Shown: positions 44,583-53,185, numbered from the stretch's first letter. The stretch is 64,000 nucleotides of DNA from Deinococcus sp. Leaf326 (GCF_001424185.1 NZ_LMOM01000087.1:1-64000); one strand, 5' to 3'. The notes: generated by a model not told the origin, from the letters alone. Translations and numbers: made by a program.

Positions 44583-45287
44583 ATGACCCAGCCTGTTTCC
44601 GATCAGCCCCCCTCGCCCGCCCTCACGGGGTCCACGTCACTGGACCGCGTGCCCACGCGCCGGGTGCTCGTGGTGGCCGACCACACGCACCCTTTCGTGT
44701 ACCGCGAGGGCTTTCCGCAGGGGTTGCCGGCGGTGGACCTCGTGCTGGCGGCGGGCGACCTGTCCGGGTCCTACCTGGAATTTCTGGCGAGCAAGCTGCC
44801 GGTGCCGGTCGTGTATGTTCACGGCAACCACGAGAACGAGTACGTGACCGAGGACGACAAGCGGGTCCCTCCCCGCGGCGTCGTGGCGGCGCATGGCCGC
44901 GTGGTCGAGGCCGCCGGACTGCGCGTCGCCGGGTGGGGCGGCGTGCCGCGTTACCGCGTGGGCGGCAAGGGCCAGTACAGCGACCGCGAGGCCCGCTGGG
45001 GGCTGGGGCGACTTGCCTGGAAGGCGCGCCGGGGGGTGGACATCCTCCTCACGCACGCGCCGCCCGAGGGACCGCACGCCGGCAGCGACTACGCCCACCG
45101 GGGCTGCGCCGAGCTCAACCGGTTCATGCTGCGCCGCCGGCCCCGGCTCGTCGTCCACGGTCACATCCATGAGTACGAGGGCAAGAAATTCGACTACACC
45201 GACGAAGCCAGTGGCGCCCGGGTCGTGAACGCCTACGGGTATCACGTCCTGGACGTGCCGGTCGGGGGAGGGGAGGCCGGCGGCTGA
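44583..45287 (+). CDS. Metallophosphoesterase
   Basis: 234 residues of the calcineurin-like fold. Motifs: VVADHTH (I), AAGDLSG (II), YVHGNHE (III), LLTHAPP (IV) and VHGHIHEYEG (V), giving a complete two-metal site. Substrates in this family range from nucleotides to phosphoproteins and none is indicated. ATG 44583 is chosen because the upstream part of the frame is Pro/Ala/Ser-rich and overlaps the divergent promoter region; no ribosome site or clear -10 box marks it, so the start is moderately certain. Confidence 0.85.
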   Translation: MTQPVSDQPPSPALTGSTSLDRVPTRRVLVVADHTHPFVYREGFPQGLPAVDLVLAAGDLSGSYLEFLASKLPVPVVYVHGNHENEYVTEDDKRVPPRGVVAAHGRVVEAAGLRVAGWGGVPRYRVGGKGQYSDREARWGLGRLAWKARRGVDILLTHAPPEGPHAGSDYAHRGCAELNRFMLRRRPRLVVHGHIHEYEGKKFDYTDEASGARVVNAYGYHVLDVPVGGGEAGG

Positions 45288-45321
45288 ACCGCTGTGGCCG
45301 CCTCTCCCGTTGCCGGGTGGT

Positions 45322-46284
45322 TCAGCGCGTCAGGGCCTCTTCGAGCGCCTCGGCAAAGGCGTCCTCGTCGTCGAGCCAGGGATAGTGGCCGGTGTCGAGC
45401 ACCGTCACGTCGCCGCCCGCGAGGTCGGCCACCCAGCCCACCTGCTCCGGGTAGCTCGTGCGGTCGTGCGCGCCCGCGATCACGAAAACCGGGCGGCGGA
45501 TCTCCTGCAGGAAAGGCGGGTACTCGAATTCCCAGAGGCCCTGGTTGACGAGGGCCTGTTGCACCTCCCCGCCGCCAATGAGCTGGCCCTCGGTATCGGC
45601 GAATTCCAGGTGCATCCGGCTCTGGGGATCGCGGAACTGCAGCGCATTGAGCAGGTCGCGAGCATTGAGGCGCGAAAACGCCGCCTCGATCCGCGCGGCG
45701 CCCACCGGAGCGTGTTCGCCGTCCGCCGACGCGGAGCGCACGTCGTCGGCCGGGTCCTCGACTTCCGTACCGCTCAGGGCCGAGGCTTCTTCGAGCAGGG
45801 TCAGAGCAAGCCCAGGGAAGTGCACCCAGGGGTTGACGACGATGACCCGCGCCGCCCGCAGCGGGTAGCGCCGGGCGTACTCCAGTGCGATCAGTGCCCC
45901 GAAGCCGTGGCCCAGCGGCACGATGCGGTCGAGCTCCAGAAATTCACGCACGGCCTCCAGGTCACCGACCAGGGTATCGAGGTCCAGGGTGTCTCCGCCC
46001 TGGTCGGTGTCCTCCAGGGGACCGCTGCGCCCCGCCCCGCGCTGGTCGAGGTACACGACCCGGCGCTCCGGCATCGCCTCGGCCAGCCGGTCACCGAACA
46101 GCGAGCGGAAGGAGTAGCTGTTGTAGCCCGGTCCCCCGTGCAGAAAGACGAGCGCCGGGTCAGGGCTCTCGGGGGGGCCCACCACCTCGAAGTAGAGATC
46201 GGCGCCGTTCAGGCGCTCTTCGAAGAAGGTGTCGTCCTCGTGGGCAGGGTCGGTCGGGGCAGCGTCGGGGTCGAAACCGGTCAT
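45322..46284 (-). CDS. Alpha/beta hydrolase, proline iminopeptidase-like, without catalytic Ser
   Basis: 320 residues of the S33 peptidase-like fold: oxyanion segment VFLHGGPGYNSYS, YLDQRGAGRS, acid in GAHDRTS and His in DTGHYPWL. The nucleophile elbow, normally G-x-S-x-G, reads GHGFG, so the serine is Gly in this sequence. Either the protein is not a serine hydrolase or the reading is a variant; the codons were checked. Start ATG 46284 lies 7 bases before TAGAAT's proximal edge, predicted leaderless; ATG 46293 is an alternative. Confidence 0.75.
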   Translation of the reverse strand: MTGFDPDAAPTDPAHEDDTFFEERLNGADLYFEVVGPPESPDPALVFLHGGPGYNSYSFRSLFGDRLAEAMPERRVVYLDQRGAGRSGPLEDTDQGGDTLDLDTLVGDLEAVREFLELDRIVPLGHGFGALIALEYARRYPLRAARVIVVNPWVHFPGLALTLLEEASALSGTEVEDPADDVRSASADGEHAPVGAARIEAAFSRLNARDLLNALQFRDPQSRMHLEFADTEGQLIGGGEVQQALVNQGLWEFEYPPFLQEIRRPVFVIAGAHDRTSYPEQVGWVADLAGGDVTVLDTGHYPWLDDEDAFAEALEEALTR

Positions 46285-46291
46285 GTCCGGC

Positions 46292-46297
46292 ATTCTA
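46292..46297 (-). promoter_or_regulatory. -10 box of the hydrolase
   Basis: TAGAAT on the minus strand, 7 bases before ATG 46284. Confidence 0.5.
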
Positions 46298-46462
46298 GGG
46301 AGGTCACCCTGAAAATGAAGAGGTCTGCGTGCCTTTCTGGACGCCTACTGCCCGTCCTGGACTGTTCCGTGCCGGGGCCGCGTTTTTCTGGCGCCGCAGA
46401 CCGGCCGTAGCGCGCGGCCTCCCGGCTTCCCAGCAGGGACCGGCTCCGGCTCGCCCCTGTAC

Positions 46463-46468
46463 TATGCT
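46463..46468 (+). promoter_or_regulatory. -10 box, leaderless start
   Basis: TATGCT ends 7 bases before ATG 46476. Confidence 0.6.
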
Positions 46469-46475
46469 GCCCCGC

Positions 46476-46751
46476 ATGACTTCTTCCCGCCAGGGCATCG
46501 CCTTCACGCTCGACGGCGTGGATGAGCTGACTTTCGCCCGCATCCTGCGCGACGTGATGACGGACACCGCTTTCGCCAGGCCCCTTCAGGTGCAGGCGCA
46601 GGAACCGCGTCCCGGCCACAGCGCCCGCCTCACGCTGGCCTTCCTGCCCGGGGACCGCGCCGCCGCCGTGCAGGCCATGCAGCGCCTCAAGACCGTGCTG
46701 CTGCGCTACGGCGTGCAGATCGACAGCGTGCATGTTCCCGGCGAGGCATAG
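46476..46751 (+). CDS. Small hypothetical protein
   Basis: 91 residues, not recognised. It looks like a compact alpha/beta domain (GIAFTLDGVDELTFARILRDV, then SARLTLAFLPGDRAAAVQAMQRLKTVLLRYGVQIDSVHV). No signal peptide. The -10 box 7 bases upstream fixes the start and makes a leaderless message likely. The hydrolase at 46803 follows after 51 bases with its own -10 box. Confidence 0.7.
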   Translation: MTSSRQGIAFTLDGVDELTFARILRDVMTDTAFARPLQVQAQEPRPGHSARLTLAFLPGDRAAAVQAMQRLKTVLLRYGVQIDSVHVPGEA

Positions 46752-46789
46752 GGGGAACGGGTGGGGGAGAGGGCGGCGCGGGGCCGGGA

Positions 46790-46795
46790 TAGAGT
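46790..46795 (+). promoter_or_regulatory. -10 box, leaderless start
   Basis: TAGAGT ends 7 bases before ATG 46803. Confidence 0.5.
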
Positions 46796-46802
46796 ACCGG
46801 GC

Positions 46803-47375
46803 ATGACCCCCCACCTCGTGATCGTGCCCGGCCTGGGCGGCAGCGGCCCCGGCCACTGGCAGCGCCTCTGGCAGGAGCAGTACGGCGCGTCCTGGGTCGA
46901 GCAGGACGACCCCGACGCCCCCACTCCCCAGGCCTGGGCCGATCGCCTGCAGGAGGTTATCGGAGCGACCCCCGGCGAACTCGTGCTTGTCGGGCATTCC
47001 TGCGGCGTGCTGACGATCGTGCACTGGGCCAGCCTGTACGGCGGCCACGAACGGGTGCGCGGCGCGCTGCTCGTGTCGCCCACCGACCCCGAGCAGGCCG
47101 ACATGAGCCAGCTCGCCCCGGCGGTGTGCGCGATGGCCCCGCTCCCCCTCTCGCCGCTGCCCTTTCCGGCCCTGGTGGTCGCCAGCGAGAACGACCCCTA
47201 CGTGAGTGCCGAGCGCGCCGAGGCCTTCGCCGCTGCCTGGGAGGCCGAGTACGTCTCGGCCGGCGAGGTCGGGCACATCAACATCGCCAGTGGACACGGC
47301 CCCTGGCCCGACGGCGAGATTCTGCTGTCCGAGGCCCTGCACGCCTGGACGCCGCCGGACATCGTGCGCTTCTGA
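46803..47375 (+). CDS. RBBP9/YdeN-family serine hydrolase
   Basis: 190 residues, the usual size of the family. The nucleophile is in VGHSCGVLT, the acid in VASENDPYVS and the base in VGHINIASGHGPWPDG, all in order. The N-terminal VIVPGLGGSGPGHWQ with a downstream W is diagnostic. Physiological substrate is unknown. Cytosolic. Confidence 0.9.
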   Translation: MTPHLVIVPGLGGSGPGHWQRLWQEQYGASWVEQDDPDAPTPQAWADRLQEVIGATPGELVLVGHSCGVLTIVHWASLYGGHERVRGALLVSPTDPEQADMSQLAPAVCAMAPLPLSPLPFPALVVASENDPYVSAERAEAFAAAWEAEYVSAGEVGHINIASGHGPWPDGEILLSEALHAWTPPDIVRF

Positions 47376-47392
47376 CCCGGAGGCGCAGCAAA

Positions 47393-47424
47393 AGGGCCGC
47401 CCCCGAGAGAAGGTGGGCGGCCCT
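47393..47424. terminator. Terminator between convergent hydrolase and trxA
   Basis: AGGGCCGCCC (47393-47402) pairs with GGGCGGCCCT (47415-47424). On the minus strand TTTTGC follows, so it mainly serves trxA, but it may act in both directions. Confidence 0.75.
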
Positions 47425-47437
47425 GTTCAGTGAAGGC

Positions 47438-47770
47438 TCAGTTGGCGGCGGCGGGTTCGAGATGCTTGTCGAGCAGCGACTCGAAGGCGCGCTTGGGCTG
47501 GGCGCCGACCATGCCCTCGACCGGCTGGCCGTCCTTGAACAGGATCATCGTGGGGATGCTCATGACCCGGAACTGGCCTGAGGTCTGGGGGTTGTCGTCC
47601 ACGTTGACCTTGCCCACCTTGACGCGGCCCTCGTACTGGCCGGCGAGCTCCTCGATGACCGGCCCGATGATACGGCAGGGACCGCACCAGGGCGCCCAGA
47701 AGTCGACCAGGGTCAGGCCCTCGCTGATCTCGTTCGTAAAGTTGGTATCCGTGAGTTCCACAGGCTTCAT
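47438..47770 (-). CDS. trxA: Thioredoxin
   Basis: 110 residues with active site FWAPWCGPCRIIGP (WCGPC at about residues 27-31) and the cis-proline segment SIPTMILFKDG. A general cytosolic dithiol reductant. The product is full length, with an Ala-rich end. ATG 47770 lies 6 bases after TAGAGT, predicted leaderless; its own terminator follows. Confidence 0.96.
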   Translation of the reverse strand: MKPVELTDTNFTNEISEGLTLVDFWAPWCGPCRIIGPVIEELAGQYEGRVKVGKVNVDDNPQTSGQFRVMSIPTMILFKDGQPVEGMVGAQPKRAFESLLDKHLEPAAAN

Positions 47771-47776
47771 GCCCCG

Positions 47777-47782
47777 ACTCTA
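47777..47782 (-). promoter_or_regulatory. -10 box, leaderless trxA
   Basis: TAGAGT on the minus strand, 6 bases before ATG 47770. Confidence 0.55.
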
Positions 47783-47871
47783 CACCTGCGGGCCTACCTG
47801 GAGATAGGGAATGCATGGGCATGGCCCTAAGCGGAGGTTTAACTCCGCGTGTGCGGGGCGACAATCGCGCC

Positions 47872-47877
47872 TATGCT
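47872..47877 (+). promoter_or_regulatory. -10 box of the DUF309 unit
   Basis: TATGCT ends 6 bases before the upstream-ORF ATG at 47884. Confidence 0.6.
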
Positions 47878-47883
47878 GCGGCC

Positions 47884-48021
47884 ATGAGTCCAAGGACCCG
47901 CCCCGCGCTCCCAGCGGTCACGGAGGAAGTCTGGCCGGGGCAGGACAGGCCGGCCGGCCTTCCCGCGGGGCCGACCCTGCGCCCTTCCGGGTGGTTCAGG
48001 TTCCCGGCGCAAGACGCATGA
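47884..48021 (+). CDS. Leaderless upstream ORF coupled to DUF309
   Basis: A 45-codon frame starting MSPRTRPALPAV at the predicted transcription start. Its TGA overlaps the ATG of the DUF309 gene (ATGA at 48018). The peptide is Pro/Arg-rich and not recognised, so its main role may be to load ribosomes for re-initiation. Compare 12199 and 44355. Confidence 0.45.
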   Translation: MSPRTRPALPAVTEEVWPGQDRPAGLPAGPTLRPSGWFRFPAQDA

Positions 48022-48389
48022 GGACTGGGCTCTGTCCGGAGCTGCGGCCCGAACTGCGGCGCGGCGCAGAGCTCTTTGGGGCAGGCGAGTGGTGGGAGGC
48101 CCACGAAGCCTGGGAGGCCGAGTGGATGCGCGCGTCGGGCGACGAGCGCCGCTTCGTCCAGGCGCTGATTCTGCTCGCCGCCGCCCTCCACAAGCGCTGG
48201 AAGATGGGCAGCGAGACCCACCGCAACTTCTACAAGGCCGGGGCGTATCTGGACTCTCTGCCCGGCGAGTACGGCGGGGTAGACCTCGTCGCCCTGCGGG
48301 CCGAGGTGTGGGCCGCGCTGCACACTGCGGGGCAGCGGCCTCAGCTGCGGGGCCCGGTGCTGGCCCGGCCGGGCGCCGCGCCGGACTGA
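48018..48389 (+). CDS. DUF309 family protein
   Basis: 123 residues fitting DUF309: RRGAELFGAGEWWEAHEAWEAEWMRASGDERRFVQALILLAAALHKRWKMG, with the family's FNxGxYWEAHExWE-like core. These are small helical proteins of unknown role, often next to ribosome or phospholipid genes. Start ATG 48018 overlaps the upstream ORF stop; the conserved region begins about 12 residues later. Confidence 0.8.
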   Translation: MRTGLCPELRPELRRGAELFGAGEWWEAHEAWEAEWMRASGDERRFVQALILLAAALHKRWKMGSETHRNFYKAGAYLDSLPGEYGGVDLVALRAEVWAALHTAGQRPQLRGPVLARPGAAPD

Positions 48390-48482
48390 CGCTGGGTGGG
48401 CCGCGGACTGTCGCCCCTGGCCGGTGATCCGGTATCCTGCGTGGTGGCCCCCGGACGGGCGGCCGCAGTTCCGGAGACTCCC

Positions 48483-49088
48483 ATGACAGAACGTATTGCA
48501 CTCTTTATTGACGGCGCCAACGTGTACGCGGCGGCCAAACGCCTCGGTTGGAACTTCGACCACCGCAAGATCCTGGAGCATTTCGCGGCCTACGGCACGC
48601 TGCACAACGCCTTCTACTACACGGCCGTGCCCATGCCCATGGACGACAAGCAGAAGCGCTTCATCGACGCGCTGACCTACATGGGCTACACGGTGCGCAC
48701 CCGGCCGCTGCGCGAGGCGACCGACGAACACGGCGACACCTACCGCCGCGCGAGCCTGGACATCGAACTCGTGACTGACCTGCTCACCGGTGCCGACCGC
48801 TACGACGTGGCCGTGCTCCTGACGGGTGACGGCGACTTCGAGCGCCCTGTCGAGGCCCTGCGCGCGCGCGGCAAGCGCGTGGTCGTCGCCTGCATTCCCG
48901 AGATGACGAGTTACGAACTGCGCAACGCTGCCGACGAGTACGTGGATTTCAAGGACATCCGCACCGAGGTCGAGCGCCCCGGCTACCGCCTGCCCAGCGA
49001 GTCGGGCCGCGGCAGCGACGCCCAGCGGGAAGCCCAGCGTCCCTTCTACGCCTCCTCGGCCGCCCTGAGTGGGGGCGATGAGCGCTGA
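48483..49088 (+). CDS. NYN-domain (LabA-like/DUF88) RNase-like protein
   Basis: 201 residues. A PIN-like NYN domain: RIALFIDGANVYAAA carries the first acidic residue, LDIELVTDLLTGADRYDVAVLLTGDGDFERPVEALRARGKRVVV the others. Such proteins are predicted metal-dependent RNases. The C-terminal about 40 residues are polar and probably disordered. A GGAGAC site lies upstream of ATG 48483. The stop lies 11 bases inside plsX, so the genes are coupled. Confidence 0.85.
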   Translation: MTERIALFIDGANVYAAAKRLGWNFDHRKILEHFAAYGTLHNAFYYTAVPMPMDDKQKRFIDALTYMGYTVRTRPLREATDEHGDTYRRASLDIELVTDLLTGADRYDVAVLLTGDGDFERPVEALRARGKRVVVACIPEMTSYELRNAADEYVDFKDIRTEVERPGYRLPSESGRGSDAQREAQRPFYASSAALSGGDER

Positions 49089-50109
49089 GGCTCCGGTCCG
49101 CCTGCCCATCGCGCTCGACGCGGCGGGCGGCGACCACGGGGTAGCTCCCAACGTCGAGGGCGCGGTGCAGGCGGCGCGCGGCGGCGTGGGCGTGCTGCTC
49201 GTCGGCCCCCGCGTGGCCCTGCACGCCGAGCTGGGCAAGCACACGGGCAGCGCGGCCCTGCCCATCGAGGTCGTCGAGGCGGCTGACGTGATCGGGATGG
49301 ACGATCACGCCAGCGACGTGCGCAGCCGCCGCGAGGCGAGCATCAACGTGTGCACGGCCCTGGTCAAGGAGGGCCGCGCCGCCGCCGCCGTGAGCATGGG
49401 CCACAGCGGCGCGACAATGGCGTCGGCGCTTCTCACCCTGGGCCGCATCAAGGGCGTGGACCGGCCCGCCATCCTCACGCACCTGCCGGCGCAGGGAGGG
49501 TTCACGACGCTGCTCGATGTGGGCGCCAACGCCGACGTCAAGGCCGCCTACCTCGCGCAGTGGGCGCGGCTGGCGACCGTCTACCTGCGGGTGGTCGAGG
49601 ACCGGGAAAACCCCACAGTCGGCCTGCTCTCCATCGGGGAGGAGGACCACAAGGGCAGCGCGCTGGTCGTCGAGGCCCACGGCCTGCTGCGCGCGGCGCA
49701 CGGGCAGGGGGTCAACTTTCACGGCAACGTTGAGGGCCGCGACATCCTGCGCGGCACCACCGACATCGTCGTGACCGACGGCTTTACCGGCAATGTGGTC
49801 CTCAAGCTGGCCGAGGGCGAGGCCAAGGTGCTCTTCGGCTGGGTGCGCGAGGCCCTGGGCAGCACCCTGAAGAGCAAGGTCGGCGGCCTGCTCGTGCGGG
49901 GCGCGCTGCGCGGCTTGGCCGAGCGGATGGACCCGAGTACCTACGGCGCGAGCATCCTGCTGGGCGTGCGCGGCCTGACCTTCATCGGGCACGGCAGCGC
50001 CGACGCCCGCGCGGTCAAAAACGCCCTGCTGCGCGCCGAGCGTGCCCATGAGGCGCAGCTCATCTCGCGCCTCGAAGCGGCGCTCGCGGCTCCCGCCTCC
50101 CAGGACTGA
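49078..50109 (+). CDS. plsX: Phosphate acyltransferase PlsX
   Basis: 343 residues. It converts acyl-ACP to acyl phosphate, the first step of phospholipid synthesis in the PlsX/PlsY route, as a peripheral membrane protein. Family segments are ALDAAGGDHGVAPNVEGA, VSMGHSGATMASALLTLGRI, LDVGANADVKA, GLLSIGEEDHKGS and VTDGFTGNVVLK. ATG 49078 overlaps the NYN gene. Unlike many bacteria no fabD/fabH/acpP follow; a mechanosensitive channel comes next. Confidence 0.95.
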   Translation: MSAEAPVRLPIALDAAGGDHGVAPNVEGAVQAARGGVGVLLVGPRVALHAELGKHTGSAALPIEVVEAADVIGMDDHASDVRSRREASINVCTALVKEGRAAAAVSMGHSGATMASALLTLGRIKGVDRPAILTHLPAQGGFTTLLDVGANADVKAAYLAQWARLATVYLRVVEDRENPTVGLLSIGEEDHKGSALVVEAHGLLRAAHGQGVNFHGNVEGRDILRGTTDIVVTDGFTGNVVLKLAEGEAKVLFGWVREALGSTLKSKVGGLLVRGALRGLAERMDPSTYGASILLGVRGLTFIGHGSADARAVKNALLRAERAHEAQLISRLEAALAAPASQD

Positions 50110-50152
50110 GCCCTACGCCAAACCCTCACTGTCTCATGAGAGATTGGCGCTC

Positions 50153-51337
50153 ATGTGGGAACAGATTCAAACCCAATTCGCCAAGCCGCAGGTCTGGATC
50201 GGCTTGGCGATTACCCTGCTCGTGGCCTACGCCCTGTTCCGCTTCGGGCGGACGGTGCTGCGCCGCCTCGAACCGCACCTGAGCCGTCCACTGACACTGG
50301 GGTTGCGCGCACTCTGGATGCTGACGGTCGTGGTGGGCTGGCTCTCGGTCGCCACGCACGTCGCGTATCTGCCCAACGTACCGGTGCTGTTCGATCTTGG
50401 CCAGGACATCATGGGGGGCTTCCGCAACAGCGCGGGGCAGACAGTGGTCATCGTGGCACTGGCGCTCATCGCCTGGAATTTCGTCGGGCTGGTCAGCCGC
50501 CGGGTCGTGCCGGATCAGGAGTTCAACCGCCGCAGCGTGCGCGTGCAGACCCTCAAGGGCGCGGTCGAAAGTACCCTCAAGGTCGCCATTGCAATCATCA
50601 GCGTGATCGCGGGTCTTCAGGCGCTGGGCATCAACGCCAACAGCCTGCTCGCGGGCGTCTCGGTCCTGGGTCTGGCGGTGGGTTTCGGCGCGCAGAGCCT
50701 CGTGCGCGACGTGTTCACGGGGTTCTTCATCCTGCTCGAAGACCAGTACGGGGTGGGCGACGTGATCACGGTCAACGGCGGCGCGCTCTCGGGCGGCGTC
50801 GAGAGGCTCAACCTGCGCGTGACCACCCTGCGCGCGATGGACGGCACGGTGCACATCATTCCCAACGGCCAGATCAACACGGTCAGTGTGAGCAGCAAGG
50901 ACTGGTCTCGCGTGGTCGCCACCGTGGACGTGACCTACACCGCCAATATCGACGACGCCCTGAAGGTACTCGAGCGCGTGAGCGACGAGATCTACAAAGA
51001 CGAGCAGTGGAACGGCTTTTTTCTGGAGGCTCCCGAGCAGCAGGGGGTCACGCAGCTCGCGCCCGACGGCGTGACCCTGCGCGCACTGTTCAAGGTGCAG
51101 CCCAAGAGCCAATACGCCATCGGGCGCGAGTTCAACCGGCGCATCAAGATCGCCATGGACGAGCAGGGCATCGAGATTCCCTCGCCCCAGCGCGGCGTGA
51201 CCTTCGGCGACCGCCCCCTGGAGATCCGGCTCGTGCGCGCGCCCAGGGACCACGGCAGTCTGGATGGCCAGAACCGCTCCCAGGCCCCGGTCCAGCCCTC
51301 GCTTACCCGCGAACCCGAAGAGGGCGAGCTGACCTGA
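50153..51337 (+). CDS. MscS-type small-conductance mechanosensitive channel
   Basis: 394 residues. Membrane segments near residues 13-31, 48-66, 92-110, 135-155 and the pore helix VLGLAVGFGAQSLVRDVFTGFFILLEDQ, the MscS signature, followed by the beta domain VGDVITVNGG and RAMDGTVHIIPNGQI. It should release solutes on hypo-osmotic shock. The C-terminal about 55 residues are polar. It begins 43 bases after plsX with no clear ribosome site. Confidence 0.93.
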   Translation: MWEQIQTQFAKPQVWIGLAITLLVAYALFRFGRTVLRRLEPHLSRPLTLGLRALWMLTVVVGWLSVATHVAYLPNVPVLFDLGQDIMGGFRNSAGQTVVIVALALIAWNFVGLVSRRVVPDQEFNRRSVRVQTLKGAVESTLKVAIAIISVIAGLQALGINANSLLAGVSVLGLAVGFGAQSLVRDVFTGFFILLEDQYGVGDVITVNGGALSGGVERLNLRVTTLRAMDGTVHIIPNGQINTVSVSSKDWSRVVATVDVTYTANIDDALKVLERVSDEIYKDEQWNGFFLEAPEQQGVTQLAPDGVTLRALFKVQPKSQYAIGREFNRRIKIAMDEQGIEIPSPQRGVTFGDRPLEIRLVRAPRDHGSLDGQNRSQAPVQPSLTREPEEGELT

Positions 51338-51386
51338 GCCGTGAGGTCCCGCTGCTGGGCCGGAGCCCCGCGGCGACCCGCCGACC

Positions 51387-51410
51387 GGAGCCCCCGAGGC
51401 TCCAGGGTTT
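51387..51410 (+). terminator. Terminator after the MscS gene
   Basis: GGAGCC-CCCGA-GGCTCC (51387-51403) is followed by AGGGTTTTCCC. The stem is only 6 bp. Confidence 0.5.
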
Positions 51411-51509
51411 TCCCGGTCCCCGGAAGAGGCTGCCAGGGGGCCGGGAAGGCAGGAAATCCCCAAGGTCTGCCCAGCGCTGCCCCCTGGAAACTCTGTGGAT
51501 ATTTTCGCG

Positions 51510-51515
51510 TACTGT
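51510..51515 (+). promoter_or_regulatory. -10 box, leaderless Yip1 gene
   Basis: TACTGT ends 5 bases before ATG 51521. Confidence 0.5.
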
Positions 51516-51520
51516 GGAGC

Positions 51521-52075
51521 ATGACCCGCTCCTCCACCGCCCAGATCCAGGACATGTTCGCCCAGAGTACCGCCGTTCTCGTGCAGCCCAGTCCGCAGAC
51601 CTTCGAGCGCTTCGAGCGCCGGGGCGGATTGAACCAGGCCCTGCTGTACGTGGTGTTGGCCGCGTTGGTGTCGGCCGTCATCGCGGGCTTCTTCGGCATC
51701 TTCCACAGCGGTGTCAACCCGCTGACCCAGTTCTTCAGCCGCCTGATCGGTATTCCGCTTCAGTTCTTCGCCTTCACGGGGCTGGTGTACTTCATCGGGC
51801 GCTCGCTGTTCCGGGGAACCGGCACCTTCCCCGAGGTGGCCTACTCCTTCGCGCTGTTCTACGTGCCCCTGAGCATCCTGGGCACCCTGATCGGGATCAT
51901 TCCCATCCTGGGCTGGCTGGCCGGTCTGGTCATCGCCGTCGCCATGATCTACTTCGGCTACCTCGCCGCGCAGTCGAGCATGAACCTGCGCGATCCGGTC
52001 AGCTCAGTGGTGACGCTGGTCCTCTCGGGCCTGGCGTACTTCGTGGTCGGGCTGGTGCTCGCCGTCGTCTTCTGA
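51521..52075 (+). CDS. Yip1-family membrane protein
   Basis: 184 residues. A soluble N-terminus of about 35 residues with [29 protein letters not shown] precedes five hydrophobic segments, with the family's [16 protein letters not shown] pattern. Bacterial Yip1-like proteins are of unknown function. Start ATG 51521 is fixed by the -10 box. Confidence 0.8.
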   Translation: MTRSSTAQIQDMFAQSTAVLVQPSPQTFERFERRGGLNQALLYVVLAALVSAVIAGFFGIFHSGVNPLTQFFSRLIGIPLQFFAFTGLVYFIGRSLFRGTGTFPEVAYSFALFYVPLSILGTLIGIIPILGWLAGLVIAVAMIYFGYLAAQSSMNLRDPVSSVVTLVLSGLAYFVVGLVLAVVF

Positions 52076-52090
52076 GGTCGGGGCACGGAA

Positions 52091-52130
52091 GGAAGGGGGC
52101 AGCCAGCACGGCTGCCCCCTTCCTTTCCTG
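52091..52130. terminator. Strong bidirectional terminator
   Basis: A perfect 14-bp stem GGAAGGGGGCAGCC / GGCTGCCCCCTTCC (52091-52104 with 52110-52123) and loop AGCAC lie between the convergent Yip1 and transglutaminase genes. TTTCC follows on the plus strand. Confidence 0.8.
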
Positions 52131-52139
52131 TGCTGCTCA

Positions 52140-52964
52140 TTACTGCTCACCGTAGACGTGAACCGCCACGTCGAGTTTGCCCTGACCGCCGCCGTAGTAC
52201 GTGCCGCGTACGGGCGACACGTCGCTGTATTCGCGGCCATGCCCGATCTTGATGTGCTTCTCGCCGGCCAGACAGTTGTTGGTCGGGTCGTAGCCCAGCC
52301 AACCGTAGCCGGGAATCAGGCACTCGACCCAGGCGTGGGTGGCCTCGGCTCCCAGCATCTCGCCGCCGCTGTAGAGGTACCCGCTGACATAGCGCGCCGG
52401 AATCCCCAGTTGCCGTGTGATGCCCAGCATGGCGTGCGTGAAGTCCTGGCACACCCCGCGCTTGAGCTGCGCGAACTCGGCCAGCGGCGTATTGACGGCC
52501 GTCGCCCCCGGGTCGTAAGTGAACATGCGGTAGAGCGTGGTCGTCAGCGACATCAGGAAGGCGGGCAGGTCGTCGTCGGGGCCGGGGCGCGCGACGCCGA
52601 ACAGCTCCGGCCACGGCCCGGACGGCACGCGCGGGCTGGGCACCAGAAACTCGGTGTGGTGGCTGCGCACGCCGCGCAGCACGCTCATGGGGGCGGGCAG
52701 CGGCAGGGTGACGGGGTGGGTGTCCACGAGCGCCTGCGCCTCGATCAGGAGATGCGTGTGCGGCTCGTGAACGTGAACGTGGTGCACGATGGCCCCGAAG
52801 TAGTCCTTGTGCGAGGTCACTTCAGCGTCCGGCGTCACGTTCAGGTGAAAGAAACGCAGGGTCTGCCGCACCTCCTGAATGGGGTGCAGCCGCACCTGAT
52901 TGAAGGAATCCCAGGCCGGTTTGGGGTAGTGGTACTCGGTGGTGTGCCGGATCTCGCAGCGCAT
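52140..52964 (-). CDS. Transglutaminase-like protein of the ATP-grasp/alpha-E operon
   Basis: 274 residues. An N-terminal beta domain (EIRHTTEYHYPKPAWDSFNQVRLHP) and the papain-like core with Cys in KRGVCQDFTHAML, His in ATHAWVECL and Asp in GYDPTNN, a complete triad. In many bacteria this protein is encoded with an alpha-E and a circularly permuted ATP-grasp protein, a predicted peptide ligation/cleavage system. ATG 52964 is chosen since the conserved domain begins there. It is 221 bases from the alpha-E gene, a larger gap than usual in this operon. Confidence 0.9.
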   Translation of the reverse strand: MRCEIRHTTEYHYPKPAWDSFNQVRLHPIQEVRQTLRFFHLNVTPDAEVTSHKDYFGAIVHHVHVHEPHTHLLIEAQALVDTHPVTLPLPAPMSVLRGVRSHHTEFLVPSPRVPSGPWPELFGVARPGPDDDLPAFLMSLTTTLYRMFTYDPGATAVNTPLAEFAQLKRGVCQDFTHAMLGITRQLGIPARYVSGYLYSGGEMLGAEATHAWVECLIPGYGWLGYDPTNNCLAGEKHIKIGHGREYSDVSPVRGTYYGGGQGKLDVAVHVYGEQ

Positions 52965-53185
52965 ACAGGGGCCTCTGGCAGCCCGGCGGAGTGCCCCAGG
53001 GGGCAGGCCTCGGCCGGGCCTCTTCTGACGCGGGCAGTCTGGCACGTTTGCCGGGACGGCGTGTTCATACAGTTCAGACGAGTCGCGCGCGGTGGCAGGA
53101 GTTGTTCACTGTTCTGCTCCACTGGACGCGGAAACCGTGCCCGGACGGACGAAGTTGGGTCCGCAGTGCACGGCGCATGGTCCGC

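Noticed and set aside
43216..44586. 456-codon plus-strand frame opposite the antiporter
   Set aside because: Gln/His/Arg-rich antisense translation of a multi-pass membrane protein.
46314..46409. Short frame starting MKRSACLSG with an upstream GGGAGG
   Set aside because: Codon use (TCT, GGA, CTA) unlike neighbours, no -10 box at the right distance, and the -10 box at 46463 serves the next gene instead.
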